A DNA stretch of 64,000 nt from positions 1-64,000 of the forward strand of contig JAGVCA010000004.1 in assembly GCA_020059485.1 (NCBI GenBank). Reading direction: 5' to 3'. Shown piece by piece: positions 37,947-46,052 of this stretch (position 1 is the stretch's first letter; every line of letters starts with the position of its first letter). The notes under the pieces were generated by a model. It was not told the origin of the DNA and ran no database searches. It saw only the letters and a program-made list of their open reading frames with translations. A program made the position numbers and the translations under genes. This DNA comes from Anaerolineales bacterium (lineage in GTDB: Bacteria > Chloroflexota > Anaerolineae > Anaerolineales > UBA11579).

Positions 37947-38045
37947 GGCATCTATGCGCGGAGGGGAGGCAAATGTGCCCGTCGAAACTGGATGGCATAA
38001 CCGGATCGGGCGGCCAAACATAAACCCCTCTCGCTGATGCATGCC
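37947..38045 (+). ncRNA. Candidate structured 5' leader RNA (riboswitch-like)
   Basis: Four nested helices can form: GGCAT (37947-37951) with ATGCC (38041-38045); GCGGAGGGG (37958-37966) with CCCCTC-T-CGC (38025-38034); GCCCG (37977-37981) with CGGGC (38007-38011); and CTGG (37988-37991) with CCGG (38001-38004). The end loop ATGGCATAA repeats GGCAT and could compete for ATGCC as a pseudoknot. Large A-rich internal loops (AGGCAAATGT facing GGCCAAACATAAA) look like a binding pocket. The ribosome site GGAG of the downstream gene follows at once. No known class was recognised. Confidence 0.4.
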
Positions 38046-38060
38046 GATATGGAGTGAACG

Positions 38061-39233
38061 ATGGCTTTAGATAATATGGATTACGAATTTGATGAGGACA
38101 ATGGAGTCTTTAACCAGCCTCTGGAAATGGAGGAGCAGCCCCGCCGCCGGCCCTCCCGTGGTGATTCTCCGTTGAATGGTCTCTTCCATAACCTATCCGG
38201 TAATCCAATGATCCTGGGAATTGGGGCGCTGGTGATCGGTCTCGTGATCGGACTGATCCTGGCCTGGGGGATCTGGCCGGTGAAGTATGTGAATGCGACT
38301 CCGGAAAACCTGCACCCGAACTTCCAACTGGATTATATGCAGATGGTCATCGACTCGTTCACCCTGCGGCAGGATAATTCCATGGCCAGGCAACGCATCG
38401 ATGCGCTGGGCGAAGCCGGACCGACGGTCCTCCAGTTGCTGATCCAGAACCCGGGAGACGAACTCAGCCGGGCCGCCATCGATCTGTTCCTGCGCCAATA
38501 TGATCCGATGGCTGCCGGAGCGCCATCTGCCGATCCGAACGCGGGCGGCGGGCTGGACCCGGCCACTGGGGGGGAGGCTGAACCTGAAGCGCCGGGCGGT
38601 CTGCTCGGCAGGTCCAGCACGCTGCTGCTGGCAGCCTGCGGCGTGACCGGTCTGGTGGCAGTGGCAGGTGCGGCGTATTACTTCCTGCGGATCCGCAACC
38701 AGCCTCAGGGTGTGCGCACGGCTGCCGCCAGGGCCAATGAGTATTCCCAACAGGCAGAGCAGACCGATTACGAGGCGATTGGTGAAGCGCCGCCGATCGC
38801 CCAATGGATGACGACTTACCTGATCGGCGACGACCTGTTCGATGATTCGTTCAGTATTGATGCGCCGACCGGCGAGTTCCTGGGCGAGTGCGGTGTTGGG
38901 ATCGCGGATACGATCGGAGTGGGCGAACCCAAGCGTGTCTCGGCCTTTGAAGTCTGGCTGTTCGACAAGAACGACATCCAGACGGTTACCAAGGTGTTGA
39001 TGAGCGCTCACGCGATCAATGATGCTAATACGTATGCCCGGCTGGAAGCCAAAGGCGAACCTGTTCAGGCCAGACTGGGCGATGGCGTGGTCCTGGATAC
39101 CAAGACTCTGCGGATGGCCGTCCGGGTGATGGATATGGACTACGGCACCGGGCACCTGCCAGAGAACAGTTTCTTTCAGCGCATCACGCTGGAACTGGCA
39201 ATATGGGCGCTCGATGATGAGATGCCCTACTAG
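38061..39233 (+). CDS. Unknown two-helix membrane protein with conserved C-terminal domain
   Basis: This 390-residue protein is not recognised. It has an acidic N terminus, a first membrane helix (about 52-75, ILGIGALVIGLVIGLILAWG), and a Gly/Pro/Ala-rich linker. A second helix follows (about 190-212). The C-terminal 150 residues appear folded: GEFLGECGVGIADTIG, RVSAFEVWLFDKNDIQTVTKV, and ITLELAIWALDDEMPY. The arrangement suggests a loop of about 115 residues on one side of the membrane and the tails on the other. It follows a strong promoter, a palindrome and a structured leader, and ends at a good terminator, so it is a single-gene unit. Confidence 0.7.
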   Translation: MALDNMDYEFDEDNGVFNQPLEMEEQPRRRPSRGDSPLNGLFHNLSGNPMILGIGALVIGLVIGLILAWGIWPVKYVNATPENLHPNFQLDYMQMVIDSFTLRQDNSMARQRIDALGEAGPTVLQLLIQNPGDELSRAAIDLFLRQYDPMAAGAPSADPNAGGGLDPATGGEAEPEAPGGLLGRSSTLLLAACGVTGLVAVAGAAYYFLRIRNQPQGVRTAAARANEYSQQAEQTDYEAIGEAPPIAQWMTTYLIGDDLFDDSFSIDAPTGEFLGECGVGIADTIGVGEPKRVSAFEVWLFDKNDIQTVTKVLMSAHAINDANTYARLEAKGEPVQARLGDGVVLDTKTLRMAVRVMDMDYGTGHLPENSFFQRITLELAIWALDDEMPY

Positions 39234-39250
39234 AAAAAAAGTTCTCAAGA

Positions 39251-39281
39251 AGAGACTCCTGCAACCAGGGGTCTCTTTTTT
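39251..39281 (+). terminator. Intrinsic terminator after the unknown gene
   Basis: AGAGACTCCTG, loop CAAC and CAGGGGTCTCT form an 11-bp stem with one G-T pair, followed by six T. Confidence 0.85.
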
Positions 39282-39352
39282 CGTATACAGAATCGGCAGT
39301 CTGGCAGGGTAATTGAACAGGCAAACTTAAACATCACATTGAGGAGTGTGAC

Positions 39353-39817
39353 ATGAGCGAACTTCAGAGTATGGTAGACAGCTTCCTGGCACAGAAGCGG
39401 ATCGCGGTGGTCGGTGTGCGCACCACCGTGGAGGATGCCGCCAACGGCATTTATGACAAGTTCAAGAAGCATGGTTATCAGGTCTTTCCCATCAATCCGA
39501 AAACGACGGAGTATAAAGGCGAGCCGTGCTATCCATCGGTCAAGGATATTCCTGGCGGCGTGCAGGCGGTCATGCTGGTCACCCGGCCGGAGATCACCGA
39601 GCAGGTGGTGCGCGAGTGCGCTGAGGCGGGGGTGACGCATGTCTGGATGCACCGTTCGGCTGGAAACAGCGTCTCGGATGAAGCCGTGCAATTTTGCCGT
39701 GAGAATGGCATCACCGTGATCGGAGGCGGCTGTCCGATGATGTTCCTGGAGCCGGATTTTGGGCATGTCTGCATGCGTTTCATCGGGAAATATGTCGGCT
39801 GGCTGCCGAAAGACTGA
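39353..39817 (+). CDS. CoA-binding protein (YccU family)
   Basis: This 154-residue single-domain protein has the CoA-binding Rossmann fold of succinyl-CoA synthetase alpha: RIAVVGVRTTVEDAANGIYD, VFPINPKTTEYKGEPCYPSV, VMLVTRPEITEQVVREC, and GITVIGGGCPMMFLEP. No catalytic domain is attached. It probably binds CoA or an adenine nucleotide in a regulatory role that is not known. GAGGAGTG lies before the ATG. A terminator follows. Confidence 0.88.
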   Translation: MSELQSMVDSFLAQKRIAVVGVRTTVEDAANGIYDKFKKHGYQVFPINPKTTEYKGEPCYPSVKDIPGGVQAVMLVTRPEITEQVVRECAEAGVTHVWMHRSAGNSVSDEAVQFCRENGITVIGGGCPMMFLEPDFGHVCMRFIGKYVGWLPKD

Positions 39818-39834
39818 GAGAAGGCAGAAAAACG

Positions 39835-39864
39835 AAGAACGCACCGGCCGGTGCGTTCTTTTTT
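39835..39864. terminator. Bidirectional terminator between convergent genes
   Basis: AAGAACGCACCGG and its exact complement form a 26-nt perfect palindrome with TTTT on the plus side and TCGTTTTTC on the minus side. It ends both the CoA-binding gene and greA. Confidence 0.85.
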
Positions 39865-39880
39865 GTTTCTGAATTAGTGG

Positions 39881-40348
39881 CTATTCCACTTTGAGGATCT
39901 TGAACTCGGTCTTGCCGCCGGGGGTCACCACAGTGACCTTGTCCCCGGCTTTGTGGCCGATCAGGGCGCTGCCGATCGGGGACACATTCGAGATGCGTCC
40001 TTTGGCTGGGTCGGCTTCCTTGGCCCCGACGACAAAGTAGGTCTCCTCAGGATAGCTGCCTTCCTGGATGGTGACGGTCGAGCCGACCGAGACCTGGCCA
40101 CTGTACTTGCCCGGGGTAATGATCCGGGCGCCGGCGATCAGTTCCTGGTATTCCCGGATCTTTCCTTCCAGGAAGGCCTGGTCTTCCTTGGCTTTGTGAT
40201 AATCGGCGTTTTCGCTCAGGTCGCCCTGTGAAATGGCAAAGCGCAAACGCTGCGAGAGCTCCTCACGCTGGCGGGTCTGCATGTCTTCCAGTTCGGCTTT
40301 CAGTTTTTCAACGCCTTCCTGGGTCAATAAATATTCATCTTTCTTCAT
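39881..40348 (-). CDS. greA: Transcription elongation factor GreA
   Basis: GreA rescues backtracked RNA polymerase by stimulating transcript cleavage. The 155-residue protein has the N-terminal coiled coil (LTQEGVEKLKAELEDM to FLEGKIREYQELI) with the acidic tip SQGDLSENADYHKA, and the FKBP-like C-terminal domain (PIGSALIGHKAGDKV). The frame is open to 40384, but the start at 40348 matches the family length and avoids overlap with dgt. It lies 13 nt after dgt and is the last gene of the minus-strand operon. Confidence 0.96.
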   Translation of the reverse strand: MKKDEYLLTQEGVEKLKAELEDMQTRQREELSQRLRFAISQGDLSENADYHKAKEDQAFLEGKIREYQELIAGARIITPGKYSGQVSVGSTVTIQEGSYPEETYFVVGAKEADPAKGRISNVSPIGSALIGHKAGDKVTVVTPGGKTEFKILKVE

Positions 40349-40361
40349 CGGTTCCACTCTC

Positions 40362-41513
40362 TTACGGTAATGTGCGCGGATCAAATAATTTCTGGTACAT
40401 CTCGACAGCGTAGCGGTCCGTCATCCCGGCGATGTAGTCGCACAGGGTCCGCTCCAGCCCGCGCTCTTCGATCAGACCTTTAAAGTTGTCGTCCAGCATA
40501 TCGGGTTCATCCCGGTAGGCTTTGAAGATCGCCGTGATCGTGCGTTCAGCCTTTTCGGCCATCCGCACCACCCGATAATGGCGGTAAAGCTTATTATACA
40601 GGAAGTCCTTTAACTCCCGGTTGCGGCGGTGGAGTTCGGTCGAATAGCCGGCCACGTTGAAGTCCAGTTTCTGGATGTCTTCCGGGGTTTTTGCTTTGGC
40701 TTGTTTGATCCGGTCTGAGGTGGCGTTAACCACATCGGTCACCAGCAGGCCGATCAGGTGCCGGATCAGACGATGGCGGTTGAGATCCGAGAGGTGGCGC
40801 TTGCGTAATTCGATCCCTTCGCGCAGGATCTCCCAAAGCTCGATACCAGAGAGCATGCCGGGGTTGATCATCCCGGAGCGCAACCCGTCGTCGAGATCGT
40901 GGGCGGTGTAGGCCAGTTCGTCGGCCACATTGGCGAGTTGGGCTTCCAATTGACCGCGCAGTTCCGGGTTGTACTGGCTGGCGTCGGCGACATCGTATTC
41001 GGTTTCGTGCTTGACGATCCCTTCCAGTACTTCCCAGGTCAGATTCAGGCCGGGGAAATCCTGGTAGCGGCGCTCGAGCGCGGTCACGATGCGGTAGGAC
41101 TGCTTGTTGTGGTCAAAGCCGCCGTGTTCTTTCATCAGGCGGTGGAGCACCACTTCGCCGGAGTGGCCGAACGGCGGGTGTCCGAGGTCGTGCGCCAGAC
41201 AGATCGCTTCCACCAGGTCCTCATTGGCGCCGAGAGCCCGGGCCAGCGTCCGCCCGATCTGGGCGACCTCCAGGGTGTGCGTCAGGCGGGTGCGGAAGTA
41301 ATCGCCTTCATAGTTGATGAATACCTGGGTCTTGTATTCCAGGCGGCGGAAGGCGGTGGTGTGGAGGATCCGGTCCCGGTCGCGCTGAAAAGAGGTGCGG
41401 TAGGCCGGTTCGTGATCGGTGTGATGGCGGCCTTTACTGTTCTTGCTCAACATCCCGTAGGAGGAGAGGTTCTGTTCTTCCTGTTTTTCTAGCATTTCCC
41501 GGGTGTGGATCAT
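40362..41513 (-). CDS. dgt: Deoxyguanosinetriphosphate triphosphohydrolase-like protein
   Basis: This HD-domain family removes triphosphate from dNTPs. The 383-residue protein begins with SKGRHHTDHEPAYRTSFQRD, then RILHTTAFRRLEYKTQVF, TRLTHTLEVAQIGRTLAR (first metal His), and LAHDLGHPPFGHSGE (the HD pair). DELAYTAHDLDDGLRSG holds the further metal-binding and active-site residues. The C-terminal part is helical. The start is 43 nt after the IPK gene, in the same operon. Confidence 0.94.
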   Translation of the reverse strand: MIHTREMLEKQEEQNLSSYGMLSKNSKGRHHTDHEPAYRTSFQRDRDRILHTTAFRRLEYKTQVFINYEGDYFRTRLTHTLEVAQIGRTLARALGANEDLVEAICLAHDLGHPPFGHSGEVVLHRLMKEHGGFDHNKQSYRIVTALERRYQDFPGLNLTWEVLEGIVKHETEYDVADASQYNPELRGQLEAQLANVADELAYTAHDLDDGLRSGMINPGMLSGIELWEILREGIELRKRHLSDLNRHRLIRHLIGLLVTDVVNATSDRIKQAKAKTPEDIQKLDFNVAGYSTELHRRNRELKDFLYNKLYRHYRVVRMAEKAERTITAIFKAYRDEPDMLDDNFKGLIEERGLERTLCDYIAGMTDRYAVEMYQKLFDPRTLP

Positions 41514-41556
41514 CTTAGTCCAATCCTTTTCCTGGTAAGTGGTTGAGAAGGAACAT

Positions 41557-42402
41557 CTATTCTACCCGATTTTCGCGGCTGCCTGCCAGGTCACCCGGAT
41601 CGTGGAGCAAGGTGCCGGTGGCCGGCTGGCGAAAGGCGGTCAGAAGGTCGCCGCCAATCAGCGCTGAGAAGATCTGGATCTGAAGACCTGGAATAGCGGT
41701 GGACAGATTGAGCATGTTCCGCACTTTGGAAGCCATCCCGCCGGTGACATCGGTGGCGGCCGCACCCTGGAGGCTCTGCGAAGGGGTGAAATTGTGCGGT
41801 GTGATCTCATCGATCAGCCGGGTGCAGGCCGGGTAATCCGCCCAGACCCCCGGTTCAATCCCGGCCAGCAGGATGCGCTGCGGCCGCAGCTGGTGGGCCA
41901 GATACGCGAAGATCTCCTCAGTGGAGAGGATCGTCCCGCCGCGGGAACGGTCGAAGGCGACATCGCCAAAAACCACCGGCAGCAGGCGGTACTCAAGGGC
42001 ATTTTTCAGCGGGGTCAGCAGCCATTCGATGATCTCGCCATCGTCCGCCAGGGCGCTGCCTGAAACCGGAAAAACGATGGCCGGCAGCCCGGCATGGTGA
42101 AGCGATTCGACCACCAGCCGGTTGAGCGCGCTGGCTTGCCGCCAGACCTCGGCAAAGCCGCGCCATTCTTCCGGGGTGGCGGCACCCTGGCGCGTCCCAT
42201 AGCGGCTGGCCGCCTGATGCCCGAAAGAACCGGAGCCATGCCCGACCACCAGCCGCATGCCGGGGTTTTCCGTCCAGACCTGGGCGATCTCACCGGCCAG
42301 CTGGTGGATGCGATCAGGCATCGCCGTGCCGGGCGTGTTCTTGTCTGTGATCAGCGAACCGCCCAACTTCAGGAAAATGAGGTTATTGAGCATATTGGAC
42401 AT
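41557..42402 (-). CDS. ipk: Isopentenyl phosphate kinase
   Basis: IPK phosphorylates isopentenyl phosphate to isopentenyl diphosphate, the last step of the alternative mevalonate pathway. The 281-residue amino-acid-kinase-fold protein has IFLKLGGSLITDK, the diagnostic VVGHGSGSFGHQAA with the His that marks IPK among its relatives, LLPVVFGDVAFD, and DVTGGMASKVRNML. It begins 4 nt after the mevalonate kinase stop. The adjacent MVK gene supports the pathway call. The phosphomevalonate decarboxylase needed between the two is not in the window. Confidence 0.9.
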   Translation of the reverse strand: MSNMLNNLIFLKLGGSLITDKNTPGTAMPDRIHQLAGEIAQVWTENPGMRLVVGHGSGSFGHQAASRYGTRQGAATPEEWRGFAEVWRQASALNRLVVESLHHAGLPAIVFPVSGSALADDGEIIEWLLTPLKNALEYRLLPVVFGDVAFDRSRGGTILSTEEIFAYLAHQLRPQRILLAGIEPGVWADYPACTRLIDEITPHNFTPSQSLQGAAATDVTGGMASKVRNMLNLSTAIPGLQIQIFSALIGGDLLTAFRQPATGTLLHDPGDLAGSRENRVE

Positions 42403-42406
42403 GAGG

Positions 42407-43342
42407 TTAACGGATGGTGGTAATGATGGTGCGGACAGCGCCGGCTGTGGTCAGTGCATCGGCAACTTGCTCGGCAGCAGTCGGTTCGACCAGGGCGATC
42501 ATGTTGCCGCCCTGCCCGCCTCCGGAGAGCTTGGCGCCCAATGCCCCGGCATCGCGGGCGGCCTCCACCAGAGTATCCAATTCCAGGGAAGAAACCCCCA
42601 TCTTGCGCAGGACCCCATGGTTGTCGTCCATCAATGGGCCGAGAGATGTGTTCCGGCCGGCGGTAATCTGCTGCCAGCCCAGGCGGGCAAACTGTCCGCA
42701 CAGTTCGAAATAATTCTGAAACAGATCCGGCTCGGTGTTGCAGGATTCCCGGACAAGGGCGACGGTCTTTGAAGTCGGGCTGGTGATCCCGGTATCACCG
42801 ATCACGAGGGTGAACGGCCGGGGGATGTCGAAGGTTTTGATCGGCTGGTCTTTGATGAAGAATACCGGTTTGGCATAGGTCACGACGGTGTTGTCAATCC
42901 CGGAGGGAGTGCCATGGTGCAGTTTTTCGACCTGATAGACGAGATGATTGACTCGTTCATCCGTGAGGGACTGACCAAGAAATGCGCTCAATGCCCGGAT
43001 GATGGCCACAGAAACAGCCGCACCGGAGCCCATCCCGGCAGCCAGCGGAATGGTAGAGGTCACCAGGATCGACATGGGTGGCAAATGGTCAAGCCCGAGG
43101 GAGTCCTGTACCAATTTCACGGTCAAGGAGAGCGCGTCATCCAGCGGAAGGTCGGCAAGCTCGCTTTTGATCGCCAGCTCCGGGGCCAACAGGGTGATCC
43201 CTTGCTGGCCTGGGCGGGCCTGGATGACCGCCCGCGCCTGGACATCAGGCACCGGTACGGCGATGGCCGGCTGGCCGTACACGACTGCATGCTCGCCGAA
43301 CAGGATGATCTTTCCGGGTGCAGAGGCGGTAAAGGCGGTCAT
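42407..43342 (-). CDS. mvk: Mevalonate kinase
   Basis: The enzyme phosphorylates mevalonate at C5. The 311-residue GHMP kinase has SAPGKIILFGEHAVVYGQPA, the nucleotide loop IPLAAGMGSGAAVSVAI, KLHHGTPSGIDNTVVTY with the catalytic Asp, and the C-terminal AKLSGGGQGGNMIAL. The ATG at 43342 is chosen because the family begins with MTAFTASAPGK and because the longer frame (to 43384) would overlap the prenyltransferase gene, which ends 2 nt upstream. Confidence 0.93.
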   Translation of the reverse strand: MTAFTASAPGKIILFGEHAVVYGQPAIAVPVPDVQARAVIQARPGQQGITLLAPELAIKSELADLPLDDALSLTVKLVQDSLGLDHLPPMSILVTSTIPLAAGMGSGAAVSVAIIRALSAFLGQSLTDERVNHLVYQVEKLHHGTPSGIDNTVVTYAKPVFFIKDQPIKTFDIPRPFTLVIGDTGITSPTSKTVALVRESCNTEPDLFQNYFELCGQFARLGWQQITAGRNTSLGPLMDDNHGVLRKMGVSSLELDTLVEAARDAGALGAKLSGGGQGGNMIALVEPTAAEQVADALTTAGAVRTIITTIR

Positions 43343-43344
43343 GG

Positions 43345-44211
43345 TTAGAAAAAATAGAAGATCAGCAGGATCGCCAGGCCCCACAGGACCAGGTTGATCT
43401 GGAACGGGCGGTCCGTCAGCACGATCTCTTCCGGCGCTTCCCCGGTCCCTTCGACCTGCAGCAGGTAAAGGTAGCGGAAGACGCCGTAGATCACAAAGGG
43501 GATCGTCAGCATGGTGACATGGTTTTCCGGCAGATTGGGAGCCGAAAAGGTGTACAGGCTGTAAGTCACGATCGTGATGGTCAGGACGATCAGCAGCAGG
43601 TTATCAAGGTAGGCCAGGGTGTAGCTGGCCAAGACTTTGCGAGTATCGCCATTACCGCTGTTCTTGAGCAGCTCGGCCCGCCGTTTTCCGATCCCCATCA
43701 GTAACGCCAGGAAGGTGGTGGCGATATACAGCCAAGGAGAGAAGCGTTCCACTTCGATGATGGTGACGCCAGCCACCACCCGGATCACATAGAAACTGGC
43801 GAGGAAGAGCACATCCAGCAGCGCGATATGTTTGAGCCACATCGAATAGGAAACATTCAGGACAAAATATCCCACGCACAGAGCACAGAACCACGGCGAG
43901 AGCAGGAATCCGAGCGGCAGCGCGATCAGAAGCAGGAGGACTGCTCCTGCCCAGGCTGCCGGGACAGGCAGCGCACCGCTGGCGATCGGCCGGTGTTTCT
44001 TTTTTTCATGGAGCCGGTCGGCTTCTACGTCGGAAAGATCGTTGATCAGATAAACCGCGCTGGAGACCAGGCTGAAAAGGACAGCACCGGCAACGGTGGA
44101 AAGGACCGCGTCCAGATCGCCGATCTTGCGATCGAAAATCAGAGCGGCAAAGATCAGAATGTTTTTAACCCACTGTTTGGGCCGAATGGCCAGGATGAAT
44201 GCTTTCAGCAT
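43345..44211 (-). CDS. UbiA-family prenyltransferase, decaprenyl-phosphate phosphoribosyltransferase-like
   Basis: This 288-residue protein has eight or nine membrane helices. The N terminus IRPKQWVKNILIFAALIF and the motif LINDLSDVEADRLHEKKKH (NDxxDxxxD), followed by RPIASGALP, match the phosphoribosyl-transferring branch (Rv3806c-like), which makes polyprenyl-phosphate ribose for cell-envelope arabinan. The start at 44211 follows a -10 box (TATTAT at 44218-44223, minus strand) by 6 nt, so the transcript looks leaderless. It heads the mvk-ipk-dgt-greA operon, so prenyl supply and prenyl use are coded together. Use of PRPP is inferred. Confidence 0.82.
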   Translation of the reverse strand: MLKAFILAIRPKQWVKNILIFAALIFDRKIGDLDAVLSTVAGAVLFSLVSSAVYLINDLSDVEADRLHEKKKHRPIASGALPVPAAWAGAVLLLLIALPLGFLLSPWFCALCVGYFVLNVSYSMWLKHIALLDVLFLASFYVIRVVAGVTIIEVERFSPWLYIATTFLALLMGIGKRRAELLKNSGNGDTRKVLASYTLAYLDNLLLIVLTITIVTYSLYTFSAPNLPENHVTMLTIPFVIYGVFRYLYLLQVEGTGEAPEEIVLTDRPFQINLVLWGLAILLIFYFF

Positions 44212-44217
44212 GGTGAA

Positions 44218-44223
44218 ATAATA
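44218..44223 (-). promoter_or_regulatory. Leaderless-type -10 box of the prenyltransferase operon
   Basis: TATTAT on the minus strand ends 6 nt before the ATG at 44211. No ribosome-binding site is seen. The -35 region is weak. Confidence 0.45.
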
Positions 44224-44330
44224 GCACAAATGCGAGGGTGTTGGTAGATAAGAGGACGTGAAACCAGATCCGTCCCGACTGAACAGGCGAAGGTTTAATA
44301 ATTCTTAAGGTTAAGATATAATTGAATATC

Positions 44331-44438
44331 ATGCAGTGTTCCCGCTGTCAATTGGTTGGCGAGGACCGGTTAGCACTACCCGAGCTGGCTGTCAAGCAGC
44401 CTGAAAACGGCATTAATCTTCGAAGTGTTGATCGCTGA
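44331..44438 (+). CDS. Possible 35-residue CxxC peptide before hlyIII
   Basis: An ATG placed 8 nt after TATAAT (44317-44322) opens a 35-codon frame beginning MQCSRCQLVGEDR with a CxxC pair. It ends at 44438, 62 nt before hlyIII. It may be a leader peptide, the stump of a longer zinc-ribbon protein, or chance. The -10 placement matches the leaderless pattern of this genome, which is the main reason to list it. Confidence 0.3.
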   Translation: MQCSRCQLVGEDRLALPELAVKQPENGINLRSVDR

Positions 44439-44500
44439 AACGTTTGTCACTATGATGGAGGCAAATCCGAGATCGATCAATGTAAAAATTAGGAGCAGCA

Positions 44501-45163
44501 ATGGCACTTGAATATCACAAACAATCTTCACAAATGTACTCCCCCAAAGAGGAGTTGATCAATAGTATCACCCATGGCATTGGGATGCTGTTGAGCGTAG
44601 CCGGTCTGATCTATCTGATCTACCAGGCGTTAAATTTCGGCACACGCTGGCACCTGGTCACCTTTATCATTTATGGTGTTTCATTGATCGTGCTGTTTCT
44701 GGCTTCTACGCTGTACCATGGTATCCCGGTCGAGTCCTGGAAAGGGGCCTTGAACATTTTCGACCGTTCTGCTATCTATATCCTGATTGCCGGGACTTAC
44801 ACGCCCTTCCTGCTGAACGATCTGCGCGGCCCGACCGGCTGGACGATGTTCGCCGTGGTCTGGGGGCTGACCATCTTTGGCCTGACGATCAGTCTGGGTT
44901 TGCTGCCGAAACTGCGCAAAGCCTCTGTGATCCTGTACCTGGCGATGGGCTGGCTGGTGATGGCCGGCGGGCGGCAGCTGCTGGCTGAGCTCGCCCCGAC
45001 CACGATCATCCTGCTGATGGCGGGCGGCGCCAGTTATACCATTGGCGTGATCTTCTATCTGTGGCGGCGGCTGCCCTATAACCATGCGATCTGGCACCTG
45101 TTCGTGCTGGGCGGCAGCATCACACACTATTTCTCGGTGGTCACCTTGTTGGGGCCAGCGTAA
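44501..45163 (+). CDS. Hemolysin III family (PAQR-like) membrane protein
   Basis: This 220-residue protein has seven membrane helices. The start SPKEELINSITHGIGMLLS, ASTLYHGIP, FDRSAIYILIAGTYTPFLL, and the C-terminal NHAIWHLFVLGGSITHYFSV are typical, with the conserved His, Asp and Ser of the zinc-dependent PAQR/hydrolase superfamily. AGGAG precedes the ATG. The bacterial function is uncertain; the hemolysin name is historical. Confidence 0.93.
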   Translation: MALEYHKQSSQMYSPKEELINSITHGIGMLLSVAGLIYLIYQALNFGTRWHLVTFIIYGVSLIVLFLASTLYHGIPVESWKGALNIFDRSAIYILIAGTYTPFLLNDLRGPTGWTMFAVVWGLTIFGLTISLGLLPKLRKASVILYLAMGWLVMAGGRQLLAELAPTTIILLMAGGASYTIGVIFYLWRRLPYNHAIWHLFVLGGSITHYFSVVTLLGPA

Positions 45164-45220
45164 AAACAGGCGAGGCGGATCGGCCTGAGGGCCGCCAACC
45201 CTCTCCTGCGCAAACCTTGT

Positions 45221-45226
45221 TACAAT
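45221..45226 (+). promoter_or_regulatory. Leaderless-type tlyA -10 box
   Basis: TACAAT ends 7 nt before the ATG at 45234. No ribosome-binding site is seen. Confidence 0.4.
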
Positions 45227-45233
45227 TCAACCC

Positions 45234-46052
45234 ATGAAGAAGGAGCGTGTCGATATCCTGCTGGTGGAGCGCGGGCTGGCAGAGAGCCGGTCGCTGGCGC
45301 AGCGGCTGGTGATGGCCGGTCAGGTGCGCGCCGATGGGCAGGTGGTCGCCAAACCTTCGGTTGCCTATCCGCCAGAGGTTGTGCTGGAGGTTGACCAGGG
45401 CCCGCCGTTTGTCTCGCGCGGCGGTGACAAACTGGCTGCCGCCATCCAGACTTTCGGGCTGGATCTGAATGGAAAGGTATGCGCCGATATTGGCGCTTCG
45501 ACCGGTGGTTTCACCGATTGTGTGCTGCAAAATGGCGCCAGCAAGGTGTATGCGATCGAGGTCGGACAGGGCATCCTGCATTGGAAACTGCGGCAGGACC
45601 CGCGCGTGGTGGTGATGGAGGGGACCAATGCCAGATATGTGACGGAATTGCCCGAGCCAGTCGATTTCGTCAGCGCGGATGCCTCGTTTATCTCTCTGAA
45701 GGTGCTGCTGCCGGTTTTGAAGGGTTGGTATGGTCAGGAAGGCGGGCAGGCGGTCGTACTGGTCAAACCGCAGTTCGAGGCCGGGCGCAAGCAGGCGGCC
45801 AAAGGCAAGGGCGTGATCCGCGATCCGGAGGTGCACCGGCAGGTGCTGCTGGATGTGCTCGGATTTGCCCAGGAACAAGGCTTTGGGGTCATGGGGCTGG
45901 CGGTTTCCCCGGTGGTCGGGCCGAAGGGGAATATTGAGTTTTTGGCGCTTTTGTCGTATCCAGGTGAGGCCAGAAATGATCTGGCAGAGATTGTGTTGAC
46001 AGCCACCCCGGAAGATCTGAAACCACAGATGGACACAGATGAACACGGATAA
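45234..46052 (+). CDS. tlyA: TlyA-family rRNA 2'-O-methyltransferase
   Basis: TlyA methylates ribose of cytidines in 16S and/or 23S rRNA. The 272-residue protein has an N-terminal S4 RNA-binding domain (KKERVDILLVERGLAESRS, VMAGQVRADGQVV) and an FtsJ-type methyltransferase domain (VCADIGASTGGFTDCVLQNG for SAM, VDFVSADASFISLKVLLP, and VVLVKPQFEAGR). The C-terminal residues PQMDTDEHG are encoded by a decamer repeat and are probably an acquired tail. TACAAT 7 nt before the ATG suggests a leaderless message. Confidence 0.94.
   Translation: MKKERVDILLVERGLAESRSLAQRLVMAGQVRADGQVVAKPSVAYPPEVVLEVDQGPPFVSRGGDKLAAAIQTFGLDLNGKVCADIGASTGGFTDCVLQNGASKVYAIEVGQGILHWKLRQDPRVVVMEGTNARYVTELPEPVDFVSADASFISLKVLLPVLKGWYGQEGGQAVVLVKPQFEAGRKQAAKGKGVIRDPEVHRQVLLDVLGFAQEQGFGVMGLAVSPVVGPKGNIEFLALLSYPGEARNDLAEIVLTATPEDLKPQMDTDEHG

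Noticed and set aside
37988-38045. Fluoride riboswitch (CTGATG near GCATGCC, loop ATGGCAT)
   Set aside because: Only the pseudoknot letters agree. The GGNGATGG stem and spacing are wrong and no fluoride exporter follows.
43343-43384. Upstream start for mevalonate kinase
   Set aside because: It would overlap the end of the prenyltransferase gene and adds residues that are not part of the family.
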